NCBI GenBank assembly: GCA_009782085.1 | Contig: WQUN01000201.1 | Coordinates: forward strand, 1-20,253 | Length of the DNA: 20,253 nt | Reading direction: 5' to 3' | Origin: Bacillota bacterium | Lineage (GTDB): Bacteria > Bacillota > Clostridia > Lachnospirales > WQUN01 | In this document: positions 1-8,000 of the stretch, one piece after another | How positions within the stretch are numbered: position 1 is the stretch's first letter | Layout: the number at the start of each line of letters is the position of its first letter | Made by a program: the position numbers and the translations under genes | Notes under the pieces: model-generated | Told to the model about the DNA's origin: nothing | What the model saw: only the letters and a program-made list of their open reading frames with translations | Database searches by the model: none

Positions 1-125
1 GCTGGATCGGCCCGCATATTTTGGACCTGATATCGGCCGCGGTGATGAACAAGACGGGGCTGGATAAACTGGAACAGGAATACAAAGGACAAGACGGCGG
101 CAACGGAGGATATAACGGCGGATAA
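1..125 (+). CDS. C-terminal fragment of an unidentified protein
   Basis: An open frame enters from the left edge (first whole codon at position 3) and ends at TAA 123-125, giving 40 residues. It starts with a hydrophobic stretch (WIGPHILDLISAAVM), continues as a charged helix (NKTGLDKLEQEYKGQ) and ends in a glycine/asparagine-rich tail (GGNGGYNGG). The hydrophobic segment could be the end of a membrane helix or an amphipathic helix, but 40 residues are too few to name a family and I do not recognise it. Codon use is GC-rich at third positions like the neighbours, and the stop falls just before a hairpin repeat, which supports a true gene end. Confidence 0.55.
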   Translation, partial: WIGPHILDLISAAVMNKTGLDKLEQEYKGQDGGNGGYNGG

Positions 126-127
126 AT

Positions 128-183
128 TGTCATTCTGAGGCGAAGCGGAGGATCCCGGATCCTTCGCTTCGCTCAGGATGACA
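128..183. repeat. Hairpin repeat of the GAGCGAAGCGAAGGATC type
   Basis: The left arm (128-154) and right arm (158-183) are near-perfect inverted copies around a 3-base loop. They start with TGTCAT and carry the core GCGAAGC. A diverged second copy lies at 19042-19130. It sits three bases after the stop at 125, between two convergent genes, so it may end both transcripts, although it has no T-run. This kind of intergenic repeat is common in some Clostridia, but its mobility is unknown to me. Confidence 0.75.
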
Positions 184-202
184 GGCCGTCACTTGACAGT
201 GC

Positions 203-226
203 GGAACGGTCAAGACCGTTCCCTAC
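203..226. repeat. 24-bp dyad repeat, copy 1
   Basis: Arms GGAACGGTC and GACCGTTCC flank an AA centre, followed by CTAC. The same 24 bases recur exactly at 11290-11313. The endonuclease Q gene ends inside this copy: its last codons and its TGA (210-212, minus strand) are made of repeat sequence. That suggests either insertion into the gene end or tolerance of a new C-terminus. Confidence 0.75.
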
Positions 227-1523
227 AAATTTCGCTCACCGCGGCGTACCCGCCGTCACTGTCCGCGAGCCTGATCTTCCCGTACCTGCCGTCATACCCG
301 GCCTCGATCTCCACCTCGCCCGAGCGGAGCCGGCGTACGCCCTCGGCGGCGCCGGCCCCCGCGGCCCGGGCGATCTCGTCCGGCCCGGCCCCGCGCAGTA
401 TGTAAAGCTCCGGCCCGACCTCCGCCAGCAGTTTTTCGCAGAGCTTCCGGCCCTTGACGCTGACGGAACTGTATCCGGTCGAGGCGTGGATGACCTCCGG
501 AAGGGGCGCTAGGCGCTCAAACCGCCGGAACGCGGTGATGGGGCTTGTTCCCTCCGATGCGGGACAATCGCATTTCTCCGGCCTGTCGGCCAGTTCCTCG
601 ACCCTGTGCAGCACGCCCAAAGTGAGCGGCTTGCCGCATACGGGGCAAACGCCCCCGCGGGCGCGCGTCTCCGCAGGCGAGAGCCCGACGCCGCAGGCCC
701 GGTGCCCGTCCCAGTGGTATTTACCCTCCTCCGGGAAAAACTCGATCGTCCCGGCGAAACCGTTGTTTCCGGCCTCAGTAAGCGCCCGGTACATCTCCGG
801 GTACGACAGGCCTGTGTCGAACAGGTTAGCCTCCCGCGCCAGGTTGGCGGGGGAGTGCGCGTCGGAGTTCGAGACCAAAACGAAGCGGTCGAGGGCGGAG
901 AGCCGCCGGTTCATCGGCGGGTCGGAGGAAAGGCCGGTCTCGAGGGCGCGGACATACGGCGTCAGGTCGCCGAAGCACTCTTCGGCCGCGTCGAAGCCGG
1001 AATAGGCCCCGAACAGCGAAAAATGCGGCGTCCAGATGTGCGCCGGGATGAATACGGCCTCCGGGCAGACGCCGAGCGTGAGCTCCAGAAGGTCGCGGGT
1101 ATCCAGCCCCAATATCGGCCGCCCGTCGGAACGTATGTTGCCGATGCGCTCGAGTTTCGCGGACAGGGCGTCGGCGGCCTCGAGGCTTGGCAGAAGAATG
1201 ATGTTGTGCACCTTGCGGACTTTTCCGCTTTTTTTATAAATCGAGGCGATCTCGCCGGAGACGGCAAAGAGCGGGCTTTTTTCGCCCAGCGCCGCGGCTT
1301 CCGGCAGACGGAACCCACTTCTGAGCTCATAGAGCCCCTCCGAGAAAGGCGCGGGCCGCAGCTTCTCGCGAAGCTCCGCGCGCCAGGCGGGATGGGTGAA
1401 ATCGCCAGTCCCTATGAGCCCGAGGCCCTTGCGCCGCCCCCAGAACTCGAGGTTTTCCGGGCGGCAGTCCGCGCTCGTGGCGCGGGAATACTTTGAATGG
1501 ATGTGAAAATCAGCGATGAACAC
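210..1523 (-). CDS. Endonuclease Q family protein (PHP domain nuclease)
   Basis: Predicted repair nuclease of about 437 residues. Known members nick DNA 5' of deaminated bases (uracil, hypoxanthine, xanthine) and abasic sites. The N-terminus has the PHP metal motifs (FIADFHIHSKYSRATS, then GTGDFTHP). Further metal ligands appear in HIWTPHFSLFG and SNSDAHSP. A zinc-binding segment follows (C-x15-C-x2-C, then CDC) with the family signature LGVLHRVEELADRPE. An upstream in-frame ATG at 1583 exists, but the GTG at 1523 is preferred: it follows a GGGGGG Shine-Dalgarno-like run at about 8 bases, homology begins exactly there, and a TATAAT box lies between the two. The C-terminal residues RERS and the stop are encoded by a dyad repeat. 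It is monocistronic and convergent with the gene ending at 125. Family assignment is confident; activity is inferred. Confidence 0.88.
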   Translation of the reverse strand: MFIADFHIHSKYSRATSADCRPENLEFWGRRKGLGLIGTGDFTHPAWRAELREKLRPAPFSEGLYELRSGFRLPEAAALGEKSPLFAVSGEIASIYKKSGKVRKVHNIILLPSLEAADALSAKLERIGNIRSDGRPILGLDTRDLLELTLGVCPEAVFIPAHIWTPHFSLFGAYSGFDAAEECFGDLTPYVRALETGLSSDPPMNRRLSALDRFVLVSNSDAHSPANLAREANLFDTGLSYPEMYRALTEAGNNGFAGTIEFFPEEGKYHWDGHRACGVGLSPAETRARGGVCPVCGKPLTLGVLHRVEELADRPEKCDCPASEGTSPITAFRRFERLAPLPEVIHASTGYSSVSVKGRKLCEKLLAEVGPELYILRGAGPDEIARAAGAGAAEGVRRLRSGEVEIEAGYDGRYGKIRLADSDGGYAAVSEICRERS

Positions 1524-1572
1524 GGGATATCCCCCCGGCGACGGCTTATATTTGGTATTGCTGTACAAATTG

Positions 1573-1578
1573 ATTATA
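1573..1578 (-). promoter_or_regulatory. Probable -10 box for endonuclease Q
   Basis: Reading the minus strand, a perfect TATAAT lies about 50 bases before the GTG start at 1523. No good -35 is seen at the usual spacing (TGGCGG at 17 bases is poor). It supports the downstream GTG start over the ATG at 1583, which lies upstream of this box. Confidence 0.45.
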
Positions 1579-1747
1579 ACCAAAATATATCTTGCCCGCC
1601 AGGGGCTTTCTGAGATAAAATAGAGATACAGCCGGGCAGGGTCACGCCTGCGGGCCCCGGGGCGGCGGCTTTCCGCCGAACCGGCGGTCCGGCCGGCGAG
1701 TCCTCATGAAAGGGGATGAATATATTGATCGAGACGAGGTGGGTTTT

Positions 1748-1797
1748 GTCCTAACCTAAAAAGGACGCGGACAGGGAGGCTGCGCCTCCCTGTCTTT
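1748..1797 (+). promoter_or_regulatory. Leader hairpins before the CD3324-family gene
   Basis: Two stems stand in tandem. The first is short, GTCCT/AGGAC (1748-1766). The second is strong, with 11-bp arms at 1770-1780 and 1784-1794, loop TGC, followed by TTT. The second resembles an intrinsic terminator or attenuator placed 36 bases before the next ATG. The roughly 170 bases upstream (1580-1747) hold no gene I can support; they include GC-rich inverted repeats near 1660-1700. No known riboswitch class was recognised. Confidence 0.45.
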
Positions 1798-1832
1798 GCA
1801 TGGCTGTAAATATTCCATGGGGAGGTGTTGAA

Positions 1833-1949
1833 ATGAAACCGACGATCCGCATTTTTGTCAACGACTCTTTGGCCGGATCTTTGGCCAAACGCGCGAGGGA
1901 GGTTTTCATTTTTGAAGTACGTAAACGCGAGGGACGCGCTGCCCCCTGA
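1833..1949 (+). CDS. Possible 38-residue leader ORF overlapping the CD3324-family gene
   Basis: ATG 1833 follows a strong GGGGAGG ribosome site at proper spacing and runs to TGA 1947-1949, overlapping the first 38 bases of the next gene in another frame. The peptide is basic (MKPTIRIFVNDSLAG, then KRAREVF). No family is recognised. It could be a leader peptide that couples translation to the TTG start at 1912, the remnant of a degraded gene, or chance. The good ribosome site is the main support; coding bias is not clear in so short a frame. Confidence 0.35.
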   Translation: MKPTIRIFVNDSLAGSLAKRAREVFIFEVRKREGRAAP

Positions 1950-2187
1950 GCTCTTCGGCGAGATACAGGAATATCTGGGCGGCAAGGTCATCTACGTCCC
2001 CCAAAAAGAGGAGAACAAAGTCTGCTGGGGCCAAAACACCGGCGCGCGCCGCGAGGTGGAGGCGCGGAACCTGGAGATTTTCCTCGAATACGCGAACGGG
2101 GCGCGCGTGCGCGACCTGATGGAGAAGTTTCGCCTTTCCGAGTCGAGCATCCGGAAGATCGTAAGCGGAAGCGCGCCGCGGCGGTAA
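1912..2187 (+). CDS. CD3324-family helix-turn-helix protein
   Basis: A 91-residue protein matching the CD3324 family of small Clostridia proteins: KYVNARDALPPEL, then EIQEYLGGKVIYVPQKEE, then a WGQNTGARREVEARN segment and a C-terminal helix-turn-helix (VRDLMEKFRLSESSIRKIV). The C-terminal part resembles Mor-type activators, so DNA binding is likely; the target is unknown. The TTG at 1912 is chosen as start because it follows GAGGGAGG at about 9 bases and family homology begins there; the in-frame ATG 1855 would add an unrelated extension. It stands alone, with a leader hairpin before it and a strong terminator after it. Confidence 0.8.
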   Translation: MKYVNARDALPPELFGEIQEYLGGKVIYVPQKEENKVCWGQNTGARREVEARNLEIFLEYANGARVRDLMEKFRLSESSIRKIVSGSAPRR

Positions 2188-2188
2188 T

Positions 2189-2205
2189 GTCGTTTCGTTT
2201 GAAAT
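2189..2205. repeat. 17-bp motif shared with the 17018-17127 stem-loop
   Basis: The motif GTCGTTTCGTTTGAAAT lies right after the stop at 2187. It recurs exactly, inverted, at 17101-17117, and with one extra base at 17027-17044, where the two copies form the arms of a long stem. This suggests a solo arm of a dispersed element. Confidence 0.5.
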
Positions 2206-2254
2206 ACGTATTATGCCCGCGTAAAAACAATTAGGTTCGGGATAGAATAATGCA

Positions 2255-2280
2255 GGGGCGGCCTTTGGCCGCCCCTTTTT
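2255..2280 (+). terminator. Intrinsic terminator of the CD3324-family gene
   Basis: A perfect 9-bp GC stem (GGGGCGGCC/GGCCGCCCC) with loop TTT is followed by TTTTT. It lies 68 bases after the stop at 2187. Confidence 0.85.
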
Positions 2281-2282
2281 CG

Positions 2283-2366
2283 CCGTTATACCGTGGCGCG
2301 AAAACATTAACCTCCTCTGTCATGTCGTCGGTAAATGTTTTATCACTCCGGTATGTTCGGCGGAAA
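2283..2366. repeat. Palindromic element, copy A (inverted relative to 11398-11487)
   Basis: About 80 bases align, inverted, with 11402-11481 (roughly 38 of 44 identical in the core). Both copies have arms AAAACATT/AATGTTTT around a conserved loop of about 25 bases (CCGACGAC core), with weaker outer arms ending in ACCGG/CCGGT. It sits between the terminator at 2280 and leuS. It could be a small non-autonomous mobile element or a structured RNA. Confidence 0.65.
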
Positions 2367-2423
2367 GGAAGATCGGGGGATGTATTTACCGAAAATTTGC
2401 CGCACCCGATTTTTCTTGCGTTT

Positions 2424-2453
2424 ACGGCGGAAATGTGGTATGAAATAGTACAT
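2424..2453 (+). promoter_or_regulatory. Candidate leuS promoter
   Basis: TTGCGT and TATGAA lie 17 bases apart in the region before leuS. Each box is only a partial match to the sigma-A consensus. The leader (about 60 nt) shows no T-box signature (no specifier stem or AGGGTGG-type antiterminator), although many Firmicutes leuS genes have one. Confidence 0.3.
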
Positions 2454-2509
2454 TCTTCAGTATATATGTCGACCGGCACACAAAATCCAACCGATTGGAA
2501 GCTGATTTT

Positions 2510-4930
2510 ATGGATAAATACGATTTCAGGCGGATCGAGAAGAAATGGCGGGAGAAGTGGGAGCGGAGCCCGATACAGGAAGAAGGCGGGGACAAGCCCA
2601 AGTTCTACTGCCTGGACATGTTCCCGTATCCGTCGGGAAAGGGGCTGCATGTGGGGCATTGGCGGGTGTACGTGCTGAGCGACGTGATAAGCCGGTATAA
2701 GATACTGCGGGGGTACCACGTGCTGCACCCGATGGGCTGGGACTCGTTCGGCCTGCCGGCGGAAAATTACGCCATAAAGAACGGCATACACCCGAGCGTG
2801 GGCGTGGCCCAGAACATCGTGAACATGAAGCGGCAGTTCAGCGAGATGAGCGCCGTGTACGACTGGAGCAAGGAGCTCAACACGGCCGACCCGGAGTATT
2901 ACCGCTGGACGCAGTGGATATTCTTGCGGATGTGGAAGGCGGGGCTTGCCTACGAGAAGGAGATGCCGCTGAACTGGTGCCCGAGGTGCAAGATCGTGCT
3001 GGCTAACGAGGAGGCCGTCGGCGGGGAGTGCGAACGGTGCCACACGACCACGACGAAGAAGTTCCTGCGGCAGTGGATGCTCCGGATCACGGCCTACGCG
3101 GACAGGCTCCTGGACGACCTGAACACGCTGGACTGGCCGGAGAAGGTCAAGAAGATGCAGGCGGACTGGATCGGCAAAAGCTACGGCGCGGAGATAGATT
3201 TTCCCGTGAAGGATTCGGAGCTTGGCATAAAGGTATTTACCACCAGGCCGGACACGCTCTTCGGCGCCACGTTCATGGTGCTCGCGCCGGAACACCCGAT
3301 AGTGATGAGCATTACGGCTCCCGAAAAAAAGGAAGCCATGGAGGCTTACCTCCGGACGGCCAGCGCGAAATCCTCCGTCGACCGCATGGCGGACAAGGAG
3401 AAGACGGGCGTGTTCACCGGAAGCTACGGCGTGAACCCGCTGAACGGCGCCCTCGCGCCGATCTGGGTGTCGGACTATGTCCTGGCGGACTACGGGACAG
3501 GCGCGATCATGTGCGTCCCGGCCCACGACGAGCGGGATTTCGCCTTCGCGACGAAGTTCGGGCTTCCGATAGTCGAGGTCATAAGCAAAAACGGGACCCC
3601 CGGCGCGCAGCCGGAAGAGGCGTATACGGGCGAGGGCGTCATGGTCAACTCCGGGATGTTCGACGGGATGCCGTCGTCCGAGGCCAAGGAGGAGATAGCG
3701 AATTATCTCGAGGCAAATAATATTGGTAAAAAAACGGTAAACTACAAGCTGAGAGACTGGGTGTTTTCCAGGCAGAGGTACTGGGGGGAGCCGATACCCA
3801 TAATCCACTGCCCGGAATGCGGCGCGGTTCCGGTTCCGGAGGAGGAGCTGCCCGTTTTGCTGCCCTACGTGGAGTCGTACCAGCCGACGGACACGGGGGA
3901 GTCGCCTCTGGCGGCCATAACGGATTGGGTGAACACGGTCTGCCCGGACTGCGGCGGGCCCGCGAAGCGCGAGACAAACACCATGCCCAACTGGGCGGGC
4001 TCGTCGTGGTATTTCCTGCGCTACGCCGACGTGCATAACGACAGGGAGCTGGCCGGCCGCGAGGCGCTGAGGAAGTGGCTGCCGGTGGACTACTACGTCG
4101 GCGGGGTCGAGCACGCGGTGTTGCACCTGCTGTACGCGCGGTTCTACACGAAATTCCTGTATGACACAGGCGTCGTGGAGTTCGCGGAGCCGTTCCGCAA
4201 GCTGTTCAACCAGGGCATGGTCAACCGGTTCGGCCACAAGATGGACAAGTCCGGGGACAATGTCGTCTCGCCGGACGACATCGTGGAGAGGTACGGCTGC
4301 GATTCGCTCCGGATGTACGAGATGTTCATGGGGCCGCCGGAGCTGGACAGCGAATGGGACGACAGCGGGATAGACGGGGTTTTCAGGTTTTTGAACAAGA
4401 CATGGAAGCTCGTCCTCGAAAACGCCGGGACCGCGAAGCGCGCGCCGGCGGACGCGGACGCGATGAGGGAGCTGGAGCGGGTCAGGCACAGGATGACGCG
4501 CGACATCACGGCGCGGCTCGAGAGCCTGAGCCTGAACACCGTCGTCAGCGGATTTATGGAGGGCGTGAACAGGCTGGCGGACATATCCAAAAGCGCGGGG
4601 GTGGACAGAGAGACGCTGGAGACGCTCGTCGTGCTGCTCGCGCCGTTCGCGCCGCATATCGCGGAGGAGATGTGGGAGCGGCTCGGCGGGACGGAGACCG
4701 TATTCCGCCGGAGCTGGCCGGAATATGACGAGGAGAAGATAAAAGAGGACGAGATCACGATCGCGCTCCAGGTCAACGGCAAGATGCGCGGGAACGCGAC
4801 GATCGCGGCGGGGGCCTCGAAAGAAGAGGCCGTCGCGGCGGCCAGGGCGGCGCTCGGCGGGAAACTCGCGGGAGAGGTCGACAGAGAGATATACGTGCCG
4901 GGGAGGATCGTCAATTTTGTGATGAAGTAA
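2510..4930 (+). CDS. leuS: Leucyl-tRNA synthetase
   Basis: Class I aminoacyl-tRNA synthetase charging tRNA-Leu in the cytoplasm; 806 residues, normal for bacterial LeuRS. The class I HIGH motif appears as HVGH (residues 47-50). The CP1 editing domain has its threonine-rich TTRPDTLFGATF (about 243-254) and GTGAIMCVPAHDERDFAFA (about 329). Zinc-type cysteine pairs occur in NWCPRCK and in CPECG and CPDCG. The second catalytic motif reads KMDKSGDNVVSPDD (from residue 577) instead of KMSKS. A C-terminal anticodon-binding domain and the terminal IALQVNGKMRG region are complete. ATG 2510 is preferred to the in-frame TTG 2495: the ribosome site GGAAG at 2497-2501 overlaps that TTG and is 8 bases before the ATG. 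It is first in a plus-strand gene run. Confidence 0.96.
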   Translation: MDKYDFRRIEKKWREKWERSPIQEEGGDKPKFYCLDMFPYPSGKGLHVGHWRVYVLSDVISRYKILRGYHVLHPMGWDSFGLPAENYAIKNGIHPSVGVAQNIVNMKRQFSEMSAVYDWSKELNTADPEYYRWTQWIFLRMWKAGLAYEKEMPLNWCPRCKIVLANEEAVGGECERCHTTTTKKFLRQWMLRITAYADRLLDDLNTLDWPEKVKKMQADWIGKSYGAEIDFPVKDSELGIKVFTTRPDTLFGATFMVLAPEHPIVMSITAPEKKEAMEAYLRTASAKSSVDRMADKEKTGVFTGSYGVNPLNGALAPIWVSDYVLADYGTGAIMCVPAHDERDFAFATKFGLPIVEVISKNGTPGAQPEEAYTGEGVMVNSGMFDGMPSSEAKEEIANYLEANNIGKKTVNYKLRDWVFSRQRYWGEPIPIIHCPECGAVPVPEEELPVLLPYVESYQPTDTGESPLAAITDWVNTVCPDCGGPAKRETNTMPNWAGSSWYFLRYADVHNDRELAGREALRKWLPVDYYVGGVEHAVLHLLYARFYTKFLYDTGVVEFAEPFRKLFNQGMVNRFGHKMDKSGDNVVSPDDIVERYGCDSLRMYEMFMGPPELDSEWDDSGIDGVFRFLNKTWKLVLENAGTAKRAPADADAMRELERVRHRMTRDITARLESLSLNTVVSGFMEGVNRLADISKSAGVDRETLETLVVLLAPFAPHIAEEMWERLGGTETVFRRSWPEYDEEKIKEDEITIALQVNGKMRGNATIAAGASKEEAVAAARAALGGKLAGEVDREIYVPGRIVNFVMK

Positions 4931-4958
4931 TAATCGCTTAGGAGTATCGACCCGAGGC

Positions 4959-4977
4959 GGGCGCGTTTTGCGCGCCC
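4959..4977 (+). repeat. Hairpin between leuS and the chemoreceptor gene
   Basis: Arms GGGCGCG and CGCGCCC with a 5-base loop, followed by CTACATTTT rather than a clean T-run. It may weakly terminate or stabilise the leuS transcript. The downstream gene starts 23 bases later. Confidence 0.5.
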
Positions 4978-5000
4978 CTACATTTTAGGAGGCTGACCCG

Positions 5001-8000
5001 ATGTTCACGAAAGACAAGATCCGCGCCAAGGCGGCGCTGCCGGCGGCCGTACAGTTTTTGGTCACGCTGGCGGCGATTGCCGCGGGGTTCGGATTTGCTT
5101 GGAGATATAACAATGTGCTGAATGAGAACCGGGCGGCGCTTTCGGACGCCGGCCGGGGGATGTACGGGCAGGCGGCCGTCCTTTTCGCGGTTTTGCTGGG
5201 CGCGGCGGTTCTGTGCCTGGCCGGGGCTTTACTGATTTACCTGCGCTCCGCCGGACGGCTGCGGCGTCTGGCCTCGGCCGCGGAGAGCGCGGTCTCCGGC
5301 GGGAGCTTCGATTTTGGCGGGGATTTTGGCCCGTCCGGGACGGACGGCGGTATCGGGGCGGTCGCGCGGAATTTCGCGGCGCTTATGGATACCGGCGGGC
5401 GGCTTGCGGGGGATTTGGAAAAATTGGCGGACGGCTGCGAAGGCCGGAGTTTGAGATTGATCGACGCGAACGGCTACGGAGGTTCCTGCAGGAGAGCCGT
5501 CGAACGGATAAACGCGGCCGTCGCCGCTTACGAGGACGCGCTCGGGAACGCGCGCGAGTGCGTGAGGGGATTCGCCGAGGGCGATTTTGACGTGAAGATC
5601 GGTGTTTGGAGCGGCTTTGACGCTAAAAACGGGATATACACGGAAGAAAATTTTGGCGGAGAGCTGGAGCTTTTGCGGGCTAATCTCAGGAGCGTGAACG
5701 GCGGAATTCTCGCGGCGCTTGAAAGGGCGGCGCGGGGCGAGCTTTTGGCAGGCGCTCTATTGTCCGGCGCGGACGCGGCGTGTTTCAAGGGCGCTTGGGC
5801 CGCGGCGGCGGAGGGGCTGGAAAGGCTAGCCGGCGCGGTCGGGGAGCCTGTGAGAGATGCCGCCGGCGTATTGAACGCCCTGGCGGACGGGGATTTCGCC
5901 GGGCGCATGGGGTGCGTCTGCCGTGGCGAATTCGGGACGCTGAAGGATTCCGTCAACAGGGCGGCTGAACGCGTGTCCCGGCACGCGGCGGAGGTTTCGG
6001 GCGTTCTGAACGCAATGGCGGGCGGAGAGCCGAATCAAGAGATAAATGACGGCGAATACCCCGGCGGGTTCGGAGCGGTAAGGGACGCGCTCGGGAATCT
6101 TGCCGGCAGGCTCGGCGGCGCGATGGGCGAGGTCGGCGCGGCGGCCGGGCGCGTCGCGGACGGGGCCGGGAAAGTCGAGGACTCGGGAAGGACGCTTGCG
6201 GAGGGCGCGGCCGGGCAGGCTGAATGCGTCGAGGGGCTAAAAGCCGCGGTCGCGGACGTCGGCAGTCAGACTCGAAAGAGCGCCGAAAGCGCGAGGGCGG
6301 CGGAGGTCCTGACCGTCAGGTCGAAGGAGGCCGCTGTCGACGGGAACGCCAGGATGAAATCCATGACGGCGTCCATGAGCGGCATAAAAGAGGCCTCCGT
6401 GCGGATATCCAAGATAATCAAGGTGATAGACGACATAGCGTTCCAGACGAACCTCCTGGCCCTGAACGCGGCGGTGGAGGCCGCCAGGGCCGGGACGCAC
6501 GGAAGCGGCTTCGCGGTGGTCGCGAGCGAGGTGCGCGCCCTGGCGGTCAAGAGCCAGGAAGCCGCCCGGGACACCGCCGGGATCATCGCGGACACCTTGG
6601 AGCGCGTGAAGCTCGGCATTTCAGCCGCGGGAGAGGCCGAGGCGGCTTTGGACGGCATCGTGAACGCCGTTTCCGAAGTCGCCGGGATCGTCGCGGAGAT
6701 CGCCGCGCGTTCCGGCGAGCAGGCCGGGTCGATCGGACGGATAGACGAGGAGGCGCGGAAGATCTCCGGGTTTATACGGCTGAATGCCGCCGCTTCCGGG
6801 GAGAGCGCCGGGGCCGCGCGGGAGATGGCGGAGCAGGCGGAGGCGCTTCGCGCGGTGGCTGCGCGGTTTAGGAACTGTGAAATATTAGCCGGCGGAAAAT
6901 TTTCCGGGGGATTTTTGGCTGAGCGCAAGGAAGCGCCGAAGGCGCGCGTTCAGAGCGGCGCGGCGGGCGGCGCGGCGAAAATGGGCGGCGCGGCGAAGAT
7001 GGGCGGATATTCCGAAGGAACTGTGTTGGGTGAAGCGGAAAGTGATGAAGGCGCGGCGAAGATGGGCGGATATGCAGAAGGCGCGGCGTGGGGTGAAGCG
7101 GAACGCGATGACGGCGCGGCGAAGATGGGCGGATATGCCAAAGGTGCGGCGTGGGGTGAAGCGGAACGCGATGACGGCGCGGCGAAGATGGGCGGACACG
7201 CCAAAGGCGCGGCGTGGGGTGAAGCGGAACGCGATGACGGCGCTGACGCGGCAAACAGCCAGAAAGACAAGGAGAATTCGCAAGTTGATGTTGATGATGT
7301 TGAACGGCTTATTAGGGTCGGAGAGCCCGGCGGAGACCGGGAACGGGTGGTCGGGGACGCCGCGCCGCGGCCGGTGCCGGCCGAGGCGGCCTATGTGAAA
7401 ACAGCCGGGCGGACGGCAGGAAATATTGCGGATATTGAGCCTCGCGGGATAAACGCGCCGGCGTCTGTAAATGCGGAGAACGCGGGAACGGCTGGCGCGG
7501 GAACGGCGTCAAAACCGGCCTTTGGCGGGCGGGAGAGTGTAAAAGGCGTTGCTGGTGATACAAACATCGGGATGACTGATAACAGGACGGCTGACATTAG
7601 GACGGCTGACAACATAACGACTGACAACGGAACGGCTGACAACGGAACTGTTGGCGCGGAAACGGTGTCAAAACGGGCGTTTGGCGAGCGAGAGAGTATA
7701 AAAGGCGCTGCGGATGATACAAGTATCGGGACGGCTGGCATTAGGACGACCGGCAATGGATCGGCTGACAATAAGACGACCGGCAATGGAACGGCTGCCG
7801 CCGGAACGCTTTCCACAGAAACGGCTGCCAACAGAACGCCTGACGCGGGAACGGCGCTTAAACCGGCGCTTGACCGGGGCGGGGACGCGAAATATAAAAG
7901 CATCATTCTGGGCGGCGGGCCGCAAAGCGCGGAAAAGCCGGGCAAACCGAACGCCGGGACCGGTGACGCGCAGAAAGCCGGGATCATTTTGGGCGCGGCG

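Noticed and set aside
2367..2509. A T-box riboswitch before leuS
   Set aside because: No specifier stem, T-box sequence or antiterminator/terminator pair could be recognised.
2231..4657. An 808-codon open frame on the minus strand opposite leuS
   Set aside because: It is a mirror of the GC-rich leuS codons, is rich in Arg/His/Pro/Val, and has no family pattern. LeuRS motifs on the plus strand are decisive.
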